From the NCBI RefSeq assembly GCF_029893635.1, contig NZ_JARXYR010000002.1:2207001-2271000 (forward strand): a stretch of 64,000 nucleotides of DNA. The letters are read 5' to 3'. The stretch's first letter is position 1. Every line of letters starts with the position of its first letter. The DNA comes from Variovorax sp. TBS-050B. Its GTDB lineage: Bacteria > Pseudomonadota > Gammaproteobacteria > Burkholderiales > Burkholderiaceae_C. This document shows positions 1 to 8,354 of the stretch, in pieces. The notes beneath the pieces were generated by a model. The model did not search any database. It had not been told where the DNA came from and saw only the letters and a list, made by a program, of their open reading frames with translations. The position numbers and the translations under genes were made by a program.

Positions 1-850
1 CGCCGGCGAGCGCGGCCGCCTCGGTGCGGTGGTCGGGGTCCATCGAAGGCATGGACGACAGCAGCGCGCGGGTGTAGGGATGCGCCGGGTCGTCGTAGAG
101 CGCATCGGCCGGCCCGATCTCCGCCACCTGGCCGAGGTACATCACCATCACGCGGTCGCTCACGTAGCGCACCACGTGCAGGTCGTGACTGATGAAGACG
201 TAGGTGAGGCCGAACTCGGCCTTGAGGTCGAGCAGCAGGTTGATGACCTGCGCCTCCACCGACTTGTCGAGCGCCGAGACGGCCTCGTCGAGGATGACCA
301 TGCGCGGCTGCAGCGCGAGTGCGCGCGCGATGTTGACGCGCTGGCGCTGCCCGCCCGAAAGCTCGTGCGGATAGCGCTCGGCGAAGCGCCGCGGCTCCAG
401 CCCCACGCGCGCGAGCAGGTCGCGCGCCCGCGCCACCGATTCGCGCCGCGCCACGCCGTGCACCTGCGGGCCGAAGGCGATCGAATCCTCGATCGTCAGG
501 CGCGGGTTCAGCGAGGCGTAGCTGTCCTGGAACACCATCTGCACCTGGCGGCGAAACTCCTTGAGCGGCAGGTCGCGCCCGCCGACCTCGCGGCCGTCGA
601 ACACCACCTCGCCGCGCGTCGGTTCGATGAGCTGCATCAGAAGCCGCGCGGTGGTCGACTTGCCGCAGCCCGATTCGCCGACCACGCCGAGCGTCTCGCC
701 CTTCAGCACCTCGAAGTCCACCCCGTCGACCGCGCGCACCACGCCGCCGCCGCGGCCGAGCGGATCCTTCTTGAGCGGGAAGTGCTTGACCAGGCCGGTG
801 ATGGTCAGGAGCGGCTGGGCGGGGCCGCCGATGTCATCCAGTGCTTTCAA
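1..850 (-). CDS. Dipeptide/oligopeptide ABC transporter ATPase (DppF-like), C-terminus cut by window edge
   Basis: This is a cytoplasmic ATPase that powers peptide import through the permease pair encoded just upstream. The visible 283 residues carry a Walker A motif (GESGCGKST, residues 58-66), the ABC signature LSGGQRQR near 163 and Walker B (VILDEA) near 185. A typical C-terminal region after the H-loop (FISHDLH) ends in HPYTRALL, the tail signature of Opp/Dpp ATPases. The start is taken as TTG at 850 because AAGGAG lies eight bases upstream; no in-frame ATG fits better. The gene reads in the same direction as the two permeases but is separated from them by about 300 bp holding two structured repeats. 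That gap is unusual inside a transporter operon. The partner ATPase (DppD-like), if there is one, would lie beyond the edge. Substrate specificity cannot be told from sequence. Confidence 0.9.
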   Translation of the reverse strand, partial: MKALDDIGGPAQPLLTITGLVKHFPLKKDPLGRGGGVVRAVDGVDFEVLKGETLGVVGESGCGKSTTARLLMQLIEPTRGEVVFDGREVGGRDLPLKEFRRQVQMVFQDSYASLNPRLTIEDSIAFGPQVHGVARRESVARARDLLARVGLEPRRFAERYPHELSGGQRQRVNIARALALQPRMVILDEAVSALDKSVEAQVINLLLDLKAEFGLTYVFISHDLHVVRYVSDRVMVMYLGQVAEIGPADALYDDPAHPYTRALLSSMPSMDPDHRTEAAALAG

Positions 851-893
851 TTCTTTCGCTCCTTGGTTGTAGGGGCGCTGTGGTTCGGGGCGC

Positions 894-989
894 GTGCACA
901 GGCCACCGGGTACTCCCCTCCGCGAATGTCCCCCGGCCTGCGGCCTCCTCCTTTATTTCGCTGCGGGGAGCACCCGGTGCCCTGTGCAC
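894..989 (-). repeat. Structured repeat element, copy A (core flanked by a private inverted repeat)
   Basis: A 25-nt arm (894-918) is complementary to 965-989 with only two mismatches. Between the arms lies a core that recurs inverted in copy B (918-965 against 1056-1103, one mismatch in 48). Read on the minus strand, the core starts CGCAGCGAAATAAAGGAGGA. One of the two arm mismatches becomes a G-U pair on the minus strand and an A-C clash on the plus strand, so the structured RNA is probably the minus-strand transcript, the same sense as the transporter operon. The core contains a small inner GGCC-loop-GGCC hairpin and a purine-rich stretch resembling a Shine-Dalgarno sequence. The structure is seen directly; its function is unknown. 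Confidence 0.8.
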
Positions 990-1032
990 GATGAGCGCGG
1001 CGCTCGTGCGGGCGGTTCGACTGCGGCGCCCT

Positions 1033-1126
1033 GATCTCGTCGATGGGGTGCCTTGCGCAGCGAAATAAAGGAGGAGGCCGAAGGCCGGGGGACATTCGCG
1101 GAGCAAGGTACCCCGTCGGCGAGATC
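1033..1126 (+). repeat. Structured repeat element, copy B (same core, different flanking arms)
   Basis: Arms 1033-1055 and 1104-1126 (23 nt each) pair along their whole length when read as plus-strand RNA: 20 Watson-Crick pairs and three G-U pairs. The arms share no sequence with those of copy A, yet they surround the same core (1056-1103), here in the opposite genomic orientation. In both copies the better-paired strand gives the same core sense, beginning CGCAGCGAAATAAAGGAGGA. The interval 851-1154 holds these two elements and no credible gene. Confidence 0.8.
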
Positions 1127-1154
1127 GCCCCCCAAGACAGTGCACACGCCATGC

Positions 1155-2057
1155 CTACCCCTTGTTGTCCATCGCCGACCGCAACCCGTCGGACAGGAGA
1201 TTGAAGGAGATCGAAGTGATGAAGATCATCACCCCCGGCAGCGCCGCGACCCAGGGCTGCACGTAGATCGCGGTGCGCAGCGTGTTGAGCATCAGGCCCC
1301 ATTCGGGCTCCGGCGGCTTCACGCCCAGGCCCAGGAACGAGAGGCCCGAGGCCAGGATCATCGAGACCGCGATCAGGCTCGTGGCATAGACGAAGATCGG
1401 CCCGAGCACGTTGCCCAGCACATGCACCCGCACGATCGTGAACGCGTTCGCGCCCGAGGCGCGCGCCGCCTCCACGTAGTCGCGCGTGCGCACCTGCGTC
1501 GTCACGCTCTCGGCCACGCGCGCGATCTGCGGCACGAACACGATGGTCAGCGAGATCAGCGAGTTGACCACCCCCGCGCCCAGCGTGCCCGAGAGCGCGA
1601 TCGCGAGCAGCACCGACGGGAAGGCATAGAACACGTCGATGGTCCGCATCACCAGCGTGTTGGTCAGCCCGCCCGCATAGCCCGCGACGATCCCGATCAC
1701 CGTGCCGAGCACGAAGGCGCAGACCACCGGCGTGATGCCGATGAACAGCGACAGCCGCGCCCCCACGATCAGCCGCGAGAGCATGTCGCGGCCCTGCTCG
1801 TCGCTGCCCAGCCACAGGCCTTCCGTGCCGATCGGCTTGAGCCGCTTGAGCATCGACGCGGCGTAGGGGTCGTTCGGCGCGAGCCAGGGCCCGAAGACCG
1901 CCAGCCCGATCAGCAGCAGCACCACCACGGCCGCGCCCATCGCGACCGGATCGCGCGCGAAGCGCAGCAGCACCGAGGTCCAGTAGCCGCGCGAGCGCTG
2001 CGCCGGCAGCGGTTCGGGTGCGGCGGCGGCGATGGCGGGAGCGAGCAGGGCGGACAT
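1155..2057 (-). CDS. Dipeptide/oligopeptide ABC transporter permease (DppC-like)
   Basis: This is one of the two inner-membrane subunits that form the peptide translocation path, 300 residues long, normal for DppC/OppC. An N-terminal membrane segment (about residues 38-57) is followed by the OppC N-terminal signature (PWLAPNDPY, then GSDEQGRDMLSR) and a five-helix BPD_transp_1 core. The EAA-type loop that docks the ATPase is visible as YVEAARASGANAFTIVRVHVLG near residue 190. It lies ten bases downstream of the DppB-like gene in the same operon. Confidence in the family is high; the transported peptide or other substrate is not determinable. Confidence 0.93.
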   Translation of the reverse strand: MSALLAPAIAAAAPEPLPAQRSRGYWTSVLLRFARDPVAMGAAVVVLLLIGLAVFGPWLAPNDPYAASMLKRLKPIGTEGLWLGSDEQGRDMLSRLIVGARLSLFIGITPVVCAFVLGTVIGIVAGYAGGLTNTLVMRTIDVFYAFPSVLLAIALSGTLGAGVVNSLISLTIVFVPQIARVAESVTTQVRTRDYVEAARASGANAFTIVRVHVLGNVLGPIFVYATSLIAVSMILASGLSFLGLGVKPPEPEWGLMLNTLRTAIYVQPWVAALPGVMIFITSISFNLLSDGLRSAMDNKG

Positions 2058-2067
2058 GGCTTGTCTT

Positions 2068-3021
2068 TCAGGCCCGCGCGATGCGCGGATCGAGCAGGGT
2101 CTGCAGCACGTCGACCAGCAGGTTGAGCGCCACGAAGAACAGCGCGAGCACCAGGATGGTTCCCTGCAGCAGCGGCAGGTCGCGCTGGAAGATGGCGGAA
2201 TTCAGCAGAAAACCGGTGCCGGGCCAGGAGAACACCGTCTCGATCAGGATCGAGCCGCCGAGCAGGTAGCCCAGCTGCAGCCCCATCACCGCCAGCGCCG
2301 TGGGCGCCGCGTTCTTCACCATGTGGCGGAACACGCCGAAGTGCGTCAGGCCCTTGGCGCGCAGGCCGACGATGAATTCCTGCGCGAGGATCTCGGCCAC
2401 CAGCGCGCGCACCGTGCGCGCGATGATGCCCATCGGGATCACCGACATCGTGAGCGCCGGCAGCACCAGGAACTGCTGGTGCGCCCAGTCCCAGGCCCAG
2501 TCGCTCGAGCCGCCCGGCCCGGCCCCCGTGGCCGGCAGCCACATGAGCTGCGACGAGAACACGATCACCATCACCATGCCGAGCCAGTAGTGCGGCACGC
2601 TCACGCCGAGCACCGAGAGCATCGAGGCCGCGCGGTCGATCCACGAGCCGCGGAAGTAGCCCGCGACGAAGCCGAACAGGCAGCCGAGCACGAAGCCGAT
2701 CAAGGTGGCCACCACCGCGAGCCGCAGCGTGTTGCCCACCGCGGTGAACACCTCGCCCGCCACCGCGCGGTTGCTCGCGATCGACACGCCCAGGTCGCCG
2801 TGCAGCGCGCGCCACAGCCACATCGCGAACTGCTCGGGCAGCGAGCGGTTGAAGCCGTAGAGCTCGCGCAGCTGCGCCTGCAGCTCGGCCGAGGCATCGG
2901 GCGGCAGGATCGACACCAGCGGATCGCCGGGCGCGATGTGCACCAGCAGGAAGCACACGAGCGCCACGCCGATCATGATCGGCACGGCATAGAGCACGCG
3001 GCGCAGGAGGTAGGCGAGCAT
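2068..3021 (-). CDS. Dipeptide/oligopeptide ABC transporter permease (DppB-like)
   Basis: This is the partner permease, 317 residues with six predicted membrane spans. It begins with the classic MLAYLLRRVLYAVPIMIGVAL segment and the periplasmic GDPL motif of DppB/OppB proteins. The cytoplasmic docking loop (EFIVGLRAKGLTHFGVFRHMVKN) lies near residue 220. It sits 22 bp after the solute-binding protein gene and 10 bp before the DppC-like gene, so the three are almost certainly cotranscribed. Confidence 0.94.
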   Translation of the reverse strand: MLAYLLRRVLYAVPIMIGVALVCFLLVHIAPGDPLVSILPPDASAELQAQLRELYGFNRSLPEQFAMWLWRALHGDLGVSIASNRAVAGEVFTAVGNTLRLAVVATLIGFVLGCLFGFVAGYFRGSWIDRAASMLSVLGVSVPHYWLGMVMVIVFSSQLMWLPATGAGPGGSSDWAWDWAHQQFLVLPALTMSVIPMGIIARTVRALVAEILAQEFIVGLRAKGLTHFGVFRHMVKNAAPTALAVMGLQLGYLLGGSILIETVFSWPGTGFLLNSAIFQRDLPLLQGTILVLALFFVALNLLVDVLQTLLDPRIARA

Positions 3022-3043
3022 GGGCGGGCGGCGGCGTGCGGCT

Positions 3044-4705
3044 TCAGTCCATCGACATCGTGGCGATGTCGATGAACCAGCTCTTCGGCTGCACCACGTT
3101 CTTCACCTTGGCCGACATCGCGCGCGGGCCCACGTCGTGCGCGATCCAGACGAAGGGCGCGTCGTCGACGATGTGCGCATGCAGCTTTGCCAGCGCGGCG
3201 TCGCGCGCCTTGTCGTCGAAGCTGGTGCGCGCATCGGCCACCAGCTTGTCGACCTCGGCGTTGCCGTAGTAGCCCCAGTTGTTCGACACCGGCGGGAAGG
3301 CCTTGGTGCTCACGAAGCGCACCATCGCGAAGAACGGGTCCATCGCCGCGAAGCTCACGTTGGTGGCATTGGCGCCGTTGGCCGACGGGTCCTTCGCGCC
3401 CTTGCGCCAGTTGGTGAAGAGCGTGTTCCATTCGATCACGTCGAACTCCACGTCGAAGAAGCACTGCTTGAGCGACTGCTGCGCGAACTCGTTCATCGGC
3501 AGCGGCTGCATCTGGCCCGAACCCGAGGCCGAAATCTGCACCTTCACCTTGATCGGCTTGGCCGCCGAGTAGCCGGCCTGCGTCATCAGCGCCTGCGCGG
3601 CCTTCACGTCGTAGCGGATGTCGAACTTCGGGTTGCCCCACCACGGATGGCCCGGCGGCACCGTGCCCTTGGGCTCGGCCATCATGCCGCCGAGCAGCTG
3701 CTTCATGCCGCCGCGGTCGATGCACAGGTTGGCGGCCTGGCGCACGCGCTTGTCGAGCCAGGGCGAGCCTTCGGCGAACGACAGCTGCCACGGCCACACG
3801 TGCGGCTGCGCGTTCGAGTAGACCTTGAAGCCGCGCTGCGTGATCTGCGGCATCGCGTCGGGCGCGGGCGCCTCGATCCAGTCGACCTGGCCGCCGAGCA
3901 GCGCGGCGGTGCGCGCATTGGCCTCGGGCATCGGCAGCAGCACCACCTTGTCGATCTTCGGCACCCGCTTCGCGTCCCAGTAGGTCTTGTAGGCCGCGAG
4001 TTCGAGCCGTTCGCGCGCGACGAAGCGCGTGACGCGGAACGGGCCGGAGCCCGCGGGGTCGGCCGCGAAGGCGGTCCATGCCGCCTTGGCCTTGTCGGCC
4101 GGCGTGGCGCCGGCGGCCGCATCGAACTTCTTCTGCCAGTGCGCCGGCGAGGCCATGAACAGGTTCGTGAGGTTGATCGGCAGGAAGGCGTCGGGCTCGC
4201 TGGTCGTGAGCTCGACCGTCAGGTCGTCGATCTTGCGCGCGCTGCGCAGCGTGGGCATGCGCGAGGCGGTCACGCCGACCTGGCTGGGATCGAACTGGGG
4301 CGCGTCCTTGTCGAGCACCTTCTGCACGTTCCAGACCACGGCGTCGGCATTGAAGGCCGAGCCGTCGTGGAACTTGACGCCCGGACGCAGCTTGAAGACC
4401 CACTTGGTCCTGTCCTTGGCATCGACGGCCCACGAGGCCGCCAGGCCCGGAATCAGCACGCTCGGCGCGTCGGCCTTCGAGAGGTCCCACTGCGTGAGCG
4501 CGTCGTAGATGGGAATGCCGGTGAAGCGGTTGCCCTCGAAGCCCTGGTCGGGCTGGCCCAGCGTGCGCGGGATGTCGGCCGCGGTCATCGCGATGCGCAG
4601 CGTCTTCTCCTGCGCCGCGGCCGGCGCGGCGGCGAAGACAAGGACGGCGAGGGCCGCGAGGGCGGCCAGGGACTTCGGGCTGGGGACGGGTGCGGCACGC
4701 TTCAC
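3044..4705 (-). CDS. Periplasmic peptide/solute-binding protein of an ABC importer (SBP family 5)
   Basis: This is an extracytoplasmic receptor that captures the substrate and delivers it to the DppB/DppC-like channel. The 553-residue product has a Sec signal peptide ending around AAPAAA-QE. SBP_bac_5 features follow: an early YDALTQWD segment, then FKLRPGVKFHDGSAFNADAVVWNVQKVL. The start is GTG at 4705, preceded by GGAG six bases away; an upstream ATG at 4816 would put about 37 residues before the signal peptide and is rejected. First gene of the operon, divergent from the peptidoglycan-binding gene at 4864. Confidence 0.92.
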   Translation of the reverse strand: MKRAAPVPSPKSLAALAALAVLVFAAAPAAAQEKTLRIAMTAADIPRTLGQPDQGFEGNRFTGIPIYDALTQWDLSKADAPSVLIPGLAASWAVDAKDRTKWVFKLRPGVKFHDGSAFNADAVVWNVQKVLDKDAPQFDPSQVGVTASRMPTLRSARKIDDLTVELTTSEPDAFLPINLTNLFMASPAHWQKKFDAAAGATPADKAKAAWTAFAADPAGSGPFRVTRFVARERLELAAYKTYWDAKRVPKIDKVVLLPMPEANARTAALLGGQVDWIEAPAPDAMPQITQRGFKVYSNAQPHVWPWQLSFAEGSPWLDKRVRQAANLCIDRGGMKQLLGGMMAEPKGTVPPGHPWWGNPKFDIRYDVKAAQALMTQAGYSAAKPIKVKVQISASGSGQMQPLPMNEFAQQSLKQCFFDVEFDVIEWNTLFTNWRKGAKDPSANGANATNVSFAAMDPFFAMVRFVSTKAFPPVSNNWGYYGNAEVDKLVADARTSFDDKARDAALAKLHAHIVDDAPFVWIAHDVGPRAMSAKVKNVVQPKSWFIDIATMSMD

Positions 4706-4863
4706 AAGGAACTCCGTTGAATGAGGGCCTGCTCCCCAAGCACGACATGTGCCAGCCGGCGCGCACCTCCCGCCTATGCCGTCCGGCGGATTTACGCCCG
4801 AGGGGGCGGTTTCCACAATGCGAGCACCCGCCGGATCCCGATGGCGGACGCAGGAAACCCACG

Positions 4864-5590
4864 ATGACAGTCCTCAAGCAAGGCTCGCGCGGCGAGCCGG
4901 TGCGCCGCCTGCAGGAGGCGTTGAACCGCAAGCTCGTGCCCTCGCCCGCACTGGTGCCCGACGGCGACTTCGGCCCGCGCACGCGCGCTGCCGTGGTGCG
5001 GCTGCAGGCCGCGAACTGGCTGGTGGAGGACGGCGAGGCCGGCCCCTGCACGCAGAACGTGGCCTTCGACAGCGAAGGCCACGCGCCTATCCTGCATGCG
5101 ATCTCGCTGATCCCGCAGCCGACGCCGACCCAGTGCTGGGCCGCGAGCACCGCGATGATCACGCGCAGCACCGTGGCGGCCGTGGTCGCGCGCACGCCGC
5201 CCGACCTGATCGCCGCCGATGGCGGGCTGCGCAACTTCTCCGAAACCGGCGACGCGATGACCGGCGGCCGCCGCTACGCCGCCGCGCACGGCCTGACGGT
5301 GCGGCCGCCGATCTCCTGGACGGTCGGCATGCTGCGCGACGCGCTGCGCGCCGGCCCGCTGATGTTCGACATGCTCTGGCGCTCGAACGAGTACGCCGCC
5401 GGCACCGGCAGCCCGGGCCACATGATCGCGGTCGTCGGCATCCGCGGCGACAACGACCCGAGCGGCCGCGGCACCACGCTGCGCATCCTCGACCCCTGGC
5501 CCGCCGAACGTGGGCGCGCGCTATTCGGTCGGCTACTTCAAGTGGATCCAGGAGGTGCCCACGCGCACCTACCGCGTCTTCCAGCGCTAG
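4864..5590 (+). CDS. Peptidoglycan-binding, papain-like cysteine peptidase-type protein (frameshifted as sequenced)
   Basis: The N-terminal 55 residues form a PG_binding_1 domain (GSRGEPVRRLQEAL, then DGDFGPRTRAAVVRLQ). The rest resembles papain-like/C39-like peptidases: PTQCWAAS with Cys91, GSPGHMIAVVG with His186, and RILDPWP with Asp210 as a plausible Cys-His-Asp triad. Reading breaks at 5500-5502, where GGCCC needs one C removed; the frame then continues as PNVGARYSVGYFKW to a stop at 5588-5590, giving a product of about 241 residues. No signal peptide is seen, so how it would reach peptidoglycan is unclear; it may be an effector or be released by lysis. ATG 4864 is preceded by GCAGGAAAC. 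Proteolytic activity is an inference from residue pattern. Confidence 0.7.
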
Positions 5591-5626
5591 GAGGCTGTCG
5601 GAGGGCGATGCGACAATCGCCCTCCC

Positions 5627-6658
5627 ATGACAGACACCCTCACCATCACCCGGCCGGACGACTGGCACCTGCACGTGCGCGACGGCGCCGCCCTCGAGGC
5701 CGTGGTGCCGCACAGCGCGCGCCAGTTCGGCCGCGCGCTGATCATGCCCAACCTGCGCCCGCCCGTGACCACCGCGGCGCAGGCCGTGGCCTACCGCGAC
5801 CGCATCCGCGCCGCGCTGCCCGCGGGCAGCAGCTTCGAGCCCGTGATGTCGCTCTACCTGACCGACAGGCTGCCGCCCGAGGAGATCGCGCTGGCCGCCG
5901 AGGCCGGCGTGCGCGCGCTCAAGCTCTATCCCGCCGGCGCCACCACCAACAGCGATGCGGGCGTGACCGACATCCGCCACACCTACAAGACGCTCGAGGC
6001 GATGCAGAAGCACGGTCTGCTGCTGCTGGTGCACGGCGAGGTCACCGACCCGGCCGTCGACCTGTTCGACCGCGAGGCGGTCTTCATCGACCGCGTGATG
6101 ATCCCGCTCCGGCGCGACTTTCCCGAGCTCAAGGTGGTGTTCGAGCACCTCACCACGAAGGAGGGCGCCCAGTACGTGCGCGATGCCGGCCGCTTCACCG
6201 CCGCCACCATCACGGCGCACCACCTGCTCTACAACCGCAACGCCATCTTCACCGGCGGCATCCGCCCGCACTACTACTGCCTGCCGGTGCTCAAGCGCGA
6301 GACGCACCGCGTGGCGCTGGTCGAGGCCGCCACCAGCGGCAGCGACCGCTTCTTCCTCGGCACCGACAGCGCGCCGCATCCGGCGCACCTGAAGGAGCAT
6401 GCGCTCGGCTGCGCCGGCTGCTACACCGCACTGACCGCGATCGAGCTCTATGCCGAAGCCTTCGACAACGCGGGCGCGCTCGACAAGCTCGAAGGCTTCG
6501 CGAGCTTCCACGGCGCCGACTTCTACGGCCTGCCGCGCAACAGCGGCACCGTCACGCTGAAGCGCGAAGCGTGGACCGTGCCCGAGACCGTGCCCTACGG
6601 CGATGCGACGCTCAAGCCGCTGCGCGGGGGCGAGACGCTGGCGTGGCGGCTCGCATGA
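5627..6658 (+). CDS. pyrC: Dihydroorotase
   Basis: The enzyme cyclises carbamoyl-aspartate to dihydroorotate in pyrimidine synthesis, in the cytoplasm. The 343-residue protein matches type II (E. coli PyrC-like) dihydroorotases. Metal ligands His14 and His16 sit in [10 protein letters not shown], the carboxylated lysine in [16 protein letters not shown], further ligand histidines in LLVHGEV and TAHHLLYNR, and the catalytic aspartate in GTDSAPH. No Shine-Dalgarno precedes ATG 5627. Instead a GACAAT -10-like hexamer lies at 5612-5617, nine bases before the start, suggesting a leaderless or very short-leader mRNA. The stop overlaps the next start by 4 bp (ATGA). Confidence 0.96.
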   Translation: MTDTLTITRPDDWHLHVRDGAALEAVVPHSARQFGRALIMPNLRPPVTTAAQAVAYRDRIRAALPAGSSFEPVMSLYLTDRLPPEEIALAAEAGVRALKLYPAGATTNSDAGVTDIRHTYKTLEAMQKHGLLLLVHGEVTDPAVDLFDREAVFIDRVMIPLRRDFPELKVVFEHLTTKEGAQYVRDAGRFTAATITAHHLLYNRNAIFTGGIRPHYYCLPVLKRETHRVALVEAATSGSDRFFLGTDSAPHPAHLKEHALGCAGCYTALTAIELYAEAFDNAGALDKLEGFASFHGADFYGLPRNSGTVTLKREAWTVPETVPYGDATLKPLRGGETLAWRLA

Positions 6659-7470
6659 CGCCCGCGCTGCGCGTGATGCTGCTGATCGATGCCGACAACG
6701 TCTCGGCCGACGTGATCGAGCAGGCCGTGCAGCGCACCCTCGCCGAGTACGGCGCGGTGCATGTGCGCCGCGCCTACTGCAATGCCGAGACGGCGCTCAA
6801 GCAGCAGGCGCTCTTCAAGCGGCTGTCGGTGCGGCCGATGGTCAATCTCTCGGCCGGCAAGAACAGCACCGACATCGCGCTGGCGGTCGATGCGATCGAT
6901 CTCGCGATGGCCGAGCGGCCCGACGTGGCGGTGCTGGTCTCGTCCGATTCCGATTTCGCGCCGCTGGTGATCCGCCTGCGCGAGAAGGGCTGCCGCGTGT
7001 GCGGCCTCGGCCAGCAGGGCAAGACGGGCGAGGAGACCGTGGCGGTCTACGACGCCTTCACCGACCTGCGGCACCAGGGTGCGCCGGTCGCACCGCGCAC
7101 GGCGCCGGCCCGCAAGGCCGCCGCCAAGCGTGCGCCGGCCAAGGCCGATGCCGCGCCCGCCGCGAAGCCCGCGGCCAAGGCGCCCGCGAAAACGACGGCC
7201 CGCAAGACCGCCAAGGCCACCAAGGCGGCCGCAGCCAAGCCGGCGCAGGCCCGGCCGGTCTCCGAGGCGGCCGAGTTCATCCTGCAGGCCGTGCCCGCGC
7301 TGCGCAGCGGCGCCGAGGTGCCGCTCAACGACGCGGCCCAGGCACTGCGTGCGGCGGGGCTGCTCGGCAAGCACGGCAGTTCGCTCAAGCTGTTCGACAA
7401 GCTGCCCGCGGAGTTCGCGGTGCTGCAGCATCCCGACCGCATCCGCTGGACCGGGGCCGCCGCGCCTTGA
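6655..7470 (+). CDS. NYN-domain protein with OST-HTH/LOTUS-like C-terminus
   Basis: This is a putative RNA-processing protein of 271 residues. Residues 1-140 form a PIN-like NYN domain of the LabA/DUF88 type, with acidic residues in LLIDADN, the [13 protein letters not shown] segment and the [11 protein letters not shown] motif that normally make up the metal-binding nuclease site. A lysine/alanine/proline-rich linker (about 145-200, repeats of AAAK and KPA) follows, then a compact C-terminal domain ([14 protein letters not shown] to DRIRWTG) that resembles OST-HTH. It overlaps pyrC by 4 bp and the DUF3025 gene by 4 bp, so the three are translationally coupled. RNase activity is inferred from the family only. 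Confidence 0.8.
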   Translation: MTPALRVMLLIDADNVSADVIEQAVQRTLAEYGAVHVRRAYCNAETALKQQALFKRLSVRPMVNLSAGKNSTDIALAVDAIDLAMAERPDVAVLVSSDSDFAPLVIRLREKGCRVCGLGQQGKTGEETVAVYDAFTDLRHQGAPVAPRTAPARKAAAKRAPAKADAAPAAKPAAKAPAKTTARKTAKATKAAAAKPAQARPVSEAAEFILQAVPALRSGAEVPLNDAAQALRAAGLLGKHGSSLKLFDKLPAEFAVLQHPDRIRWTGAAAP

Positions 7471-8196
7471 CCCTGGCGGCGATCGACTGGGCGCAGCCCT
7501 GGTTCGCGCCCTACCGCGCGATCGGCGAAGCGGCCGCGCAGAAGGTGTGGGCCGGTGATCCGGTCGCCGATGCGCTGCAGCAGTTCGCCACGCCCGGCCG
7601 CACGCCCGCCTTCGTGCCGCAGTCGGCGTTGCCGCCGGACAGGGCCTATGAGGCGCACGTCTTCCAGACCCGCAGCGTGCCCACGCGCGACAACCTGCAC
7701 GACTTCTTCAACGGACTGGTGTGGCTCGTCTTTCCCGACGCCAAGCGCCGCCTCAACGAACTGCAGGCCGCCGAGATCGCCCGCCTCGGCATCGGCGCCA
7801 CGCGCGGGCCGCTGCGCGATGCGCTGACGCTGTTCGACGAGAACGGCGCGCTGCTCGATGCGCCCGCGGCGCTCTGGCAGGCGCTGTGCGCGCGCGACTG
7901 GCATGCGCTCTTCGTGGCGCGGCGTGCGCTCTGGCGCGAGGCGCGGCTCGTGGTGTTCGGCCATGCACTGCTCGAGAAGCTCGCCGCGCCGCGCAAGGCG
8001 AGCGACCGCGCATGTGCTGCTGCGTCCGCCCGGCGCGTCGCTCGACGACGCATCGATCGCCGCCGCCCTCGACGCCGAGCGGCTCGCGCAGAAGCCCTTC
8101 GTGCCGCTGCCGGTGCTGGGCGTGCCGGGTTGGTGCGCCCAGAACGCGGCGGCCGATTTCTACGACGATCCGAAGGTCTTCCGCCCCGGTCCGTAG
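7467..8196 (+). CDS. DUF3025 family protein (frameshifted as sequenced)
   Basis: This is an uncharacterised family. The product of about 243 residues contains NLHDFFNGLVWLVFPDAKRRLNELQ and FVARRALWREARLVVFGHALLEKL, both typical of DUF3025 proteins. The frame breaks at 8005-8011: KLAAPRKASD must jump to the frame encoding AHVLLRPPGASLDD. A two-base loss in a CGCGCG run, or one extra base, explains it. It ends with GWCAQNAAADFYDDPKVFRPGP, a tail I associate with this family. The proposed start is TTG 7467, overlapping the previous stop (TTGA); it is weakly supported. No function is proposed. Confidence 0.7.
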
Positions 8197-8294
8197 AACT
8201 TTTGCTCCTATCATCGCTCTACCCGCCAGCCGGCCGCGCAGGCCGCTTCCAGAGAACCCAAGACAACAACGAGCGGAAGGCGGGCCCGGCACGG

Positions 8295-8322
8295 CTTGAA
8301 GAGGACCCGGCGGTCCTCATCT
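8295..8322 (+). promoter_or_regulatory. Sigma-32 (heat-shock) promoter of htpX
   Basis: CTTGAA at 8295-8300 and CCTCATCT at 8315-8322, 14 bases apart, match the RpoH consensus (CTTGAAA and CCCCATNT, 13-15 spacing) with one clear deviation in the -10. It lies about 30 bp before htpX, a membrane protease induced by envelope or heat stress in other proteobacteria. Confidence 0.7.
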
Positions 8323-8354
8323 AGACGGCAGCGTTCCCCCACGGAGAATTCAAC

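Noticed and set aside
4706..4816. Longer form of the ABC binding protein starting at 4816
   Set aside because: It would place about 37 polar residues ahead of the signal peptide, preventing normal recognition.
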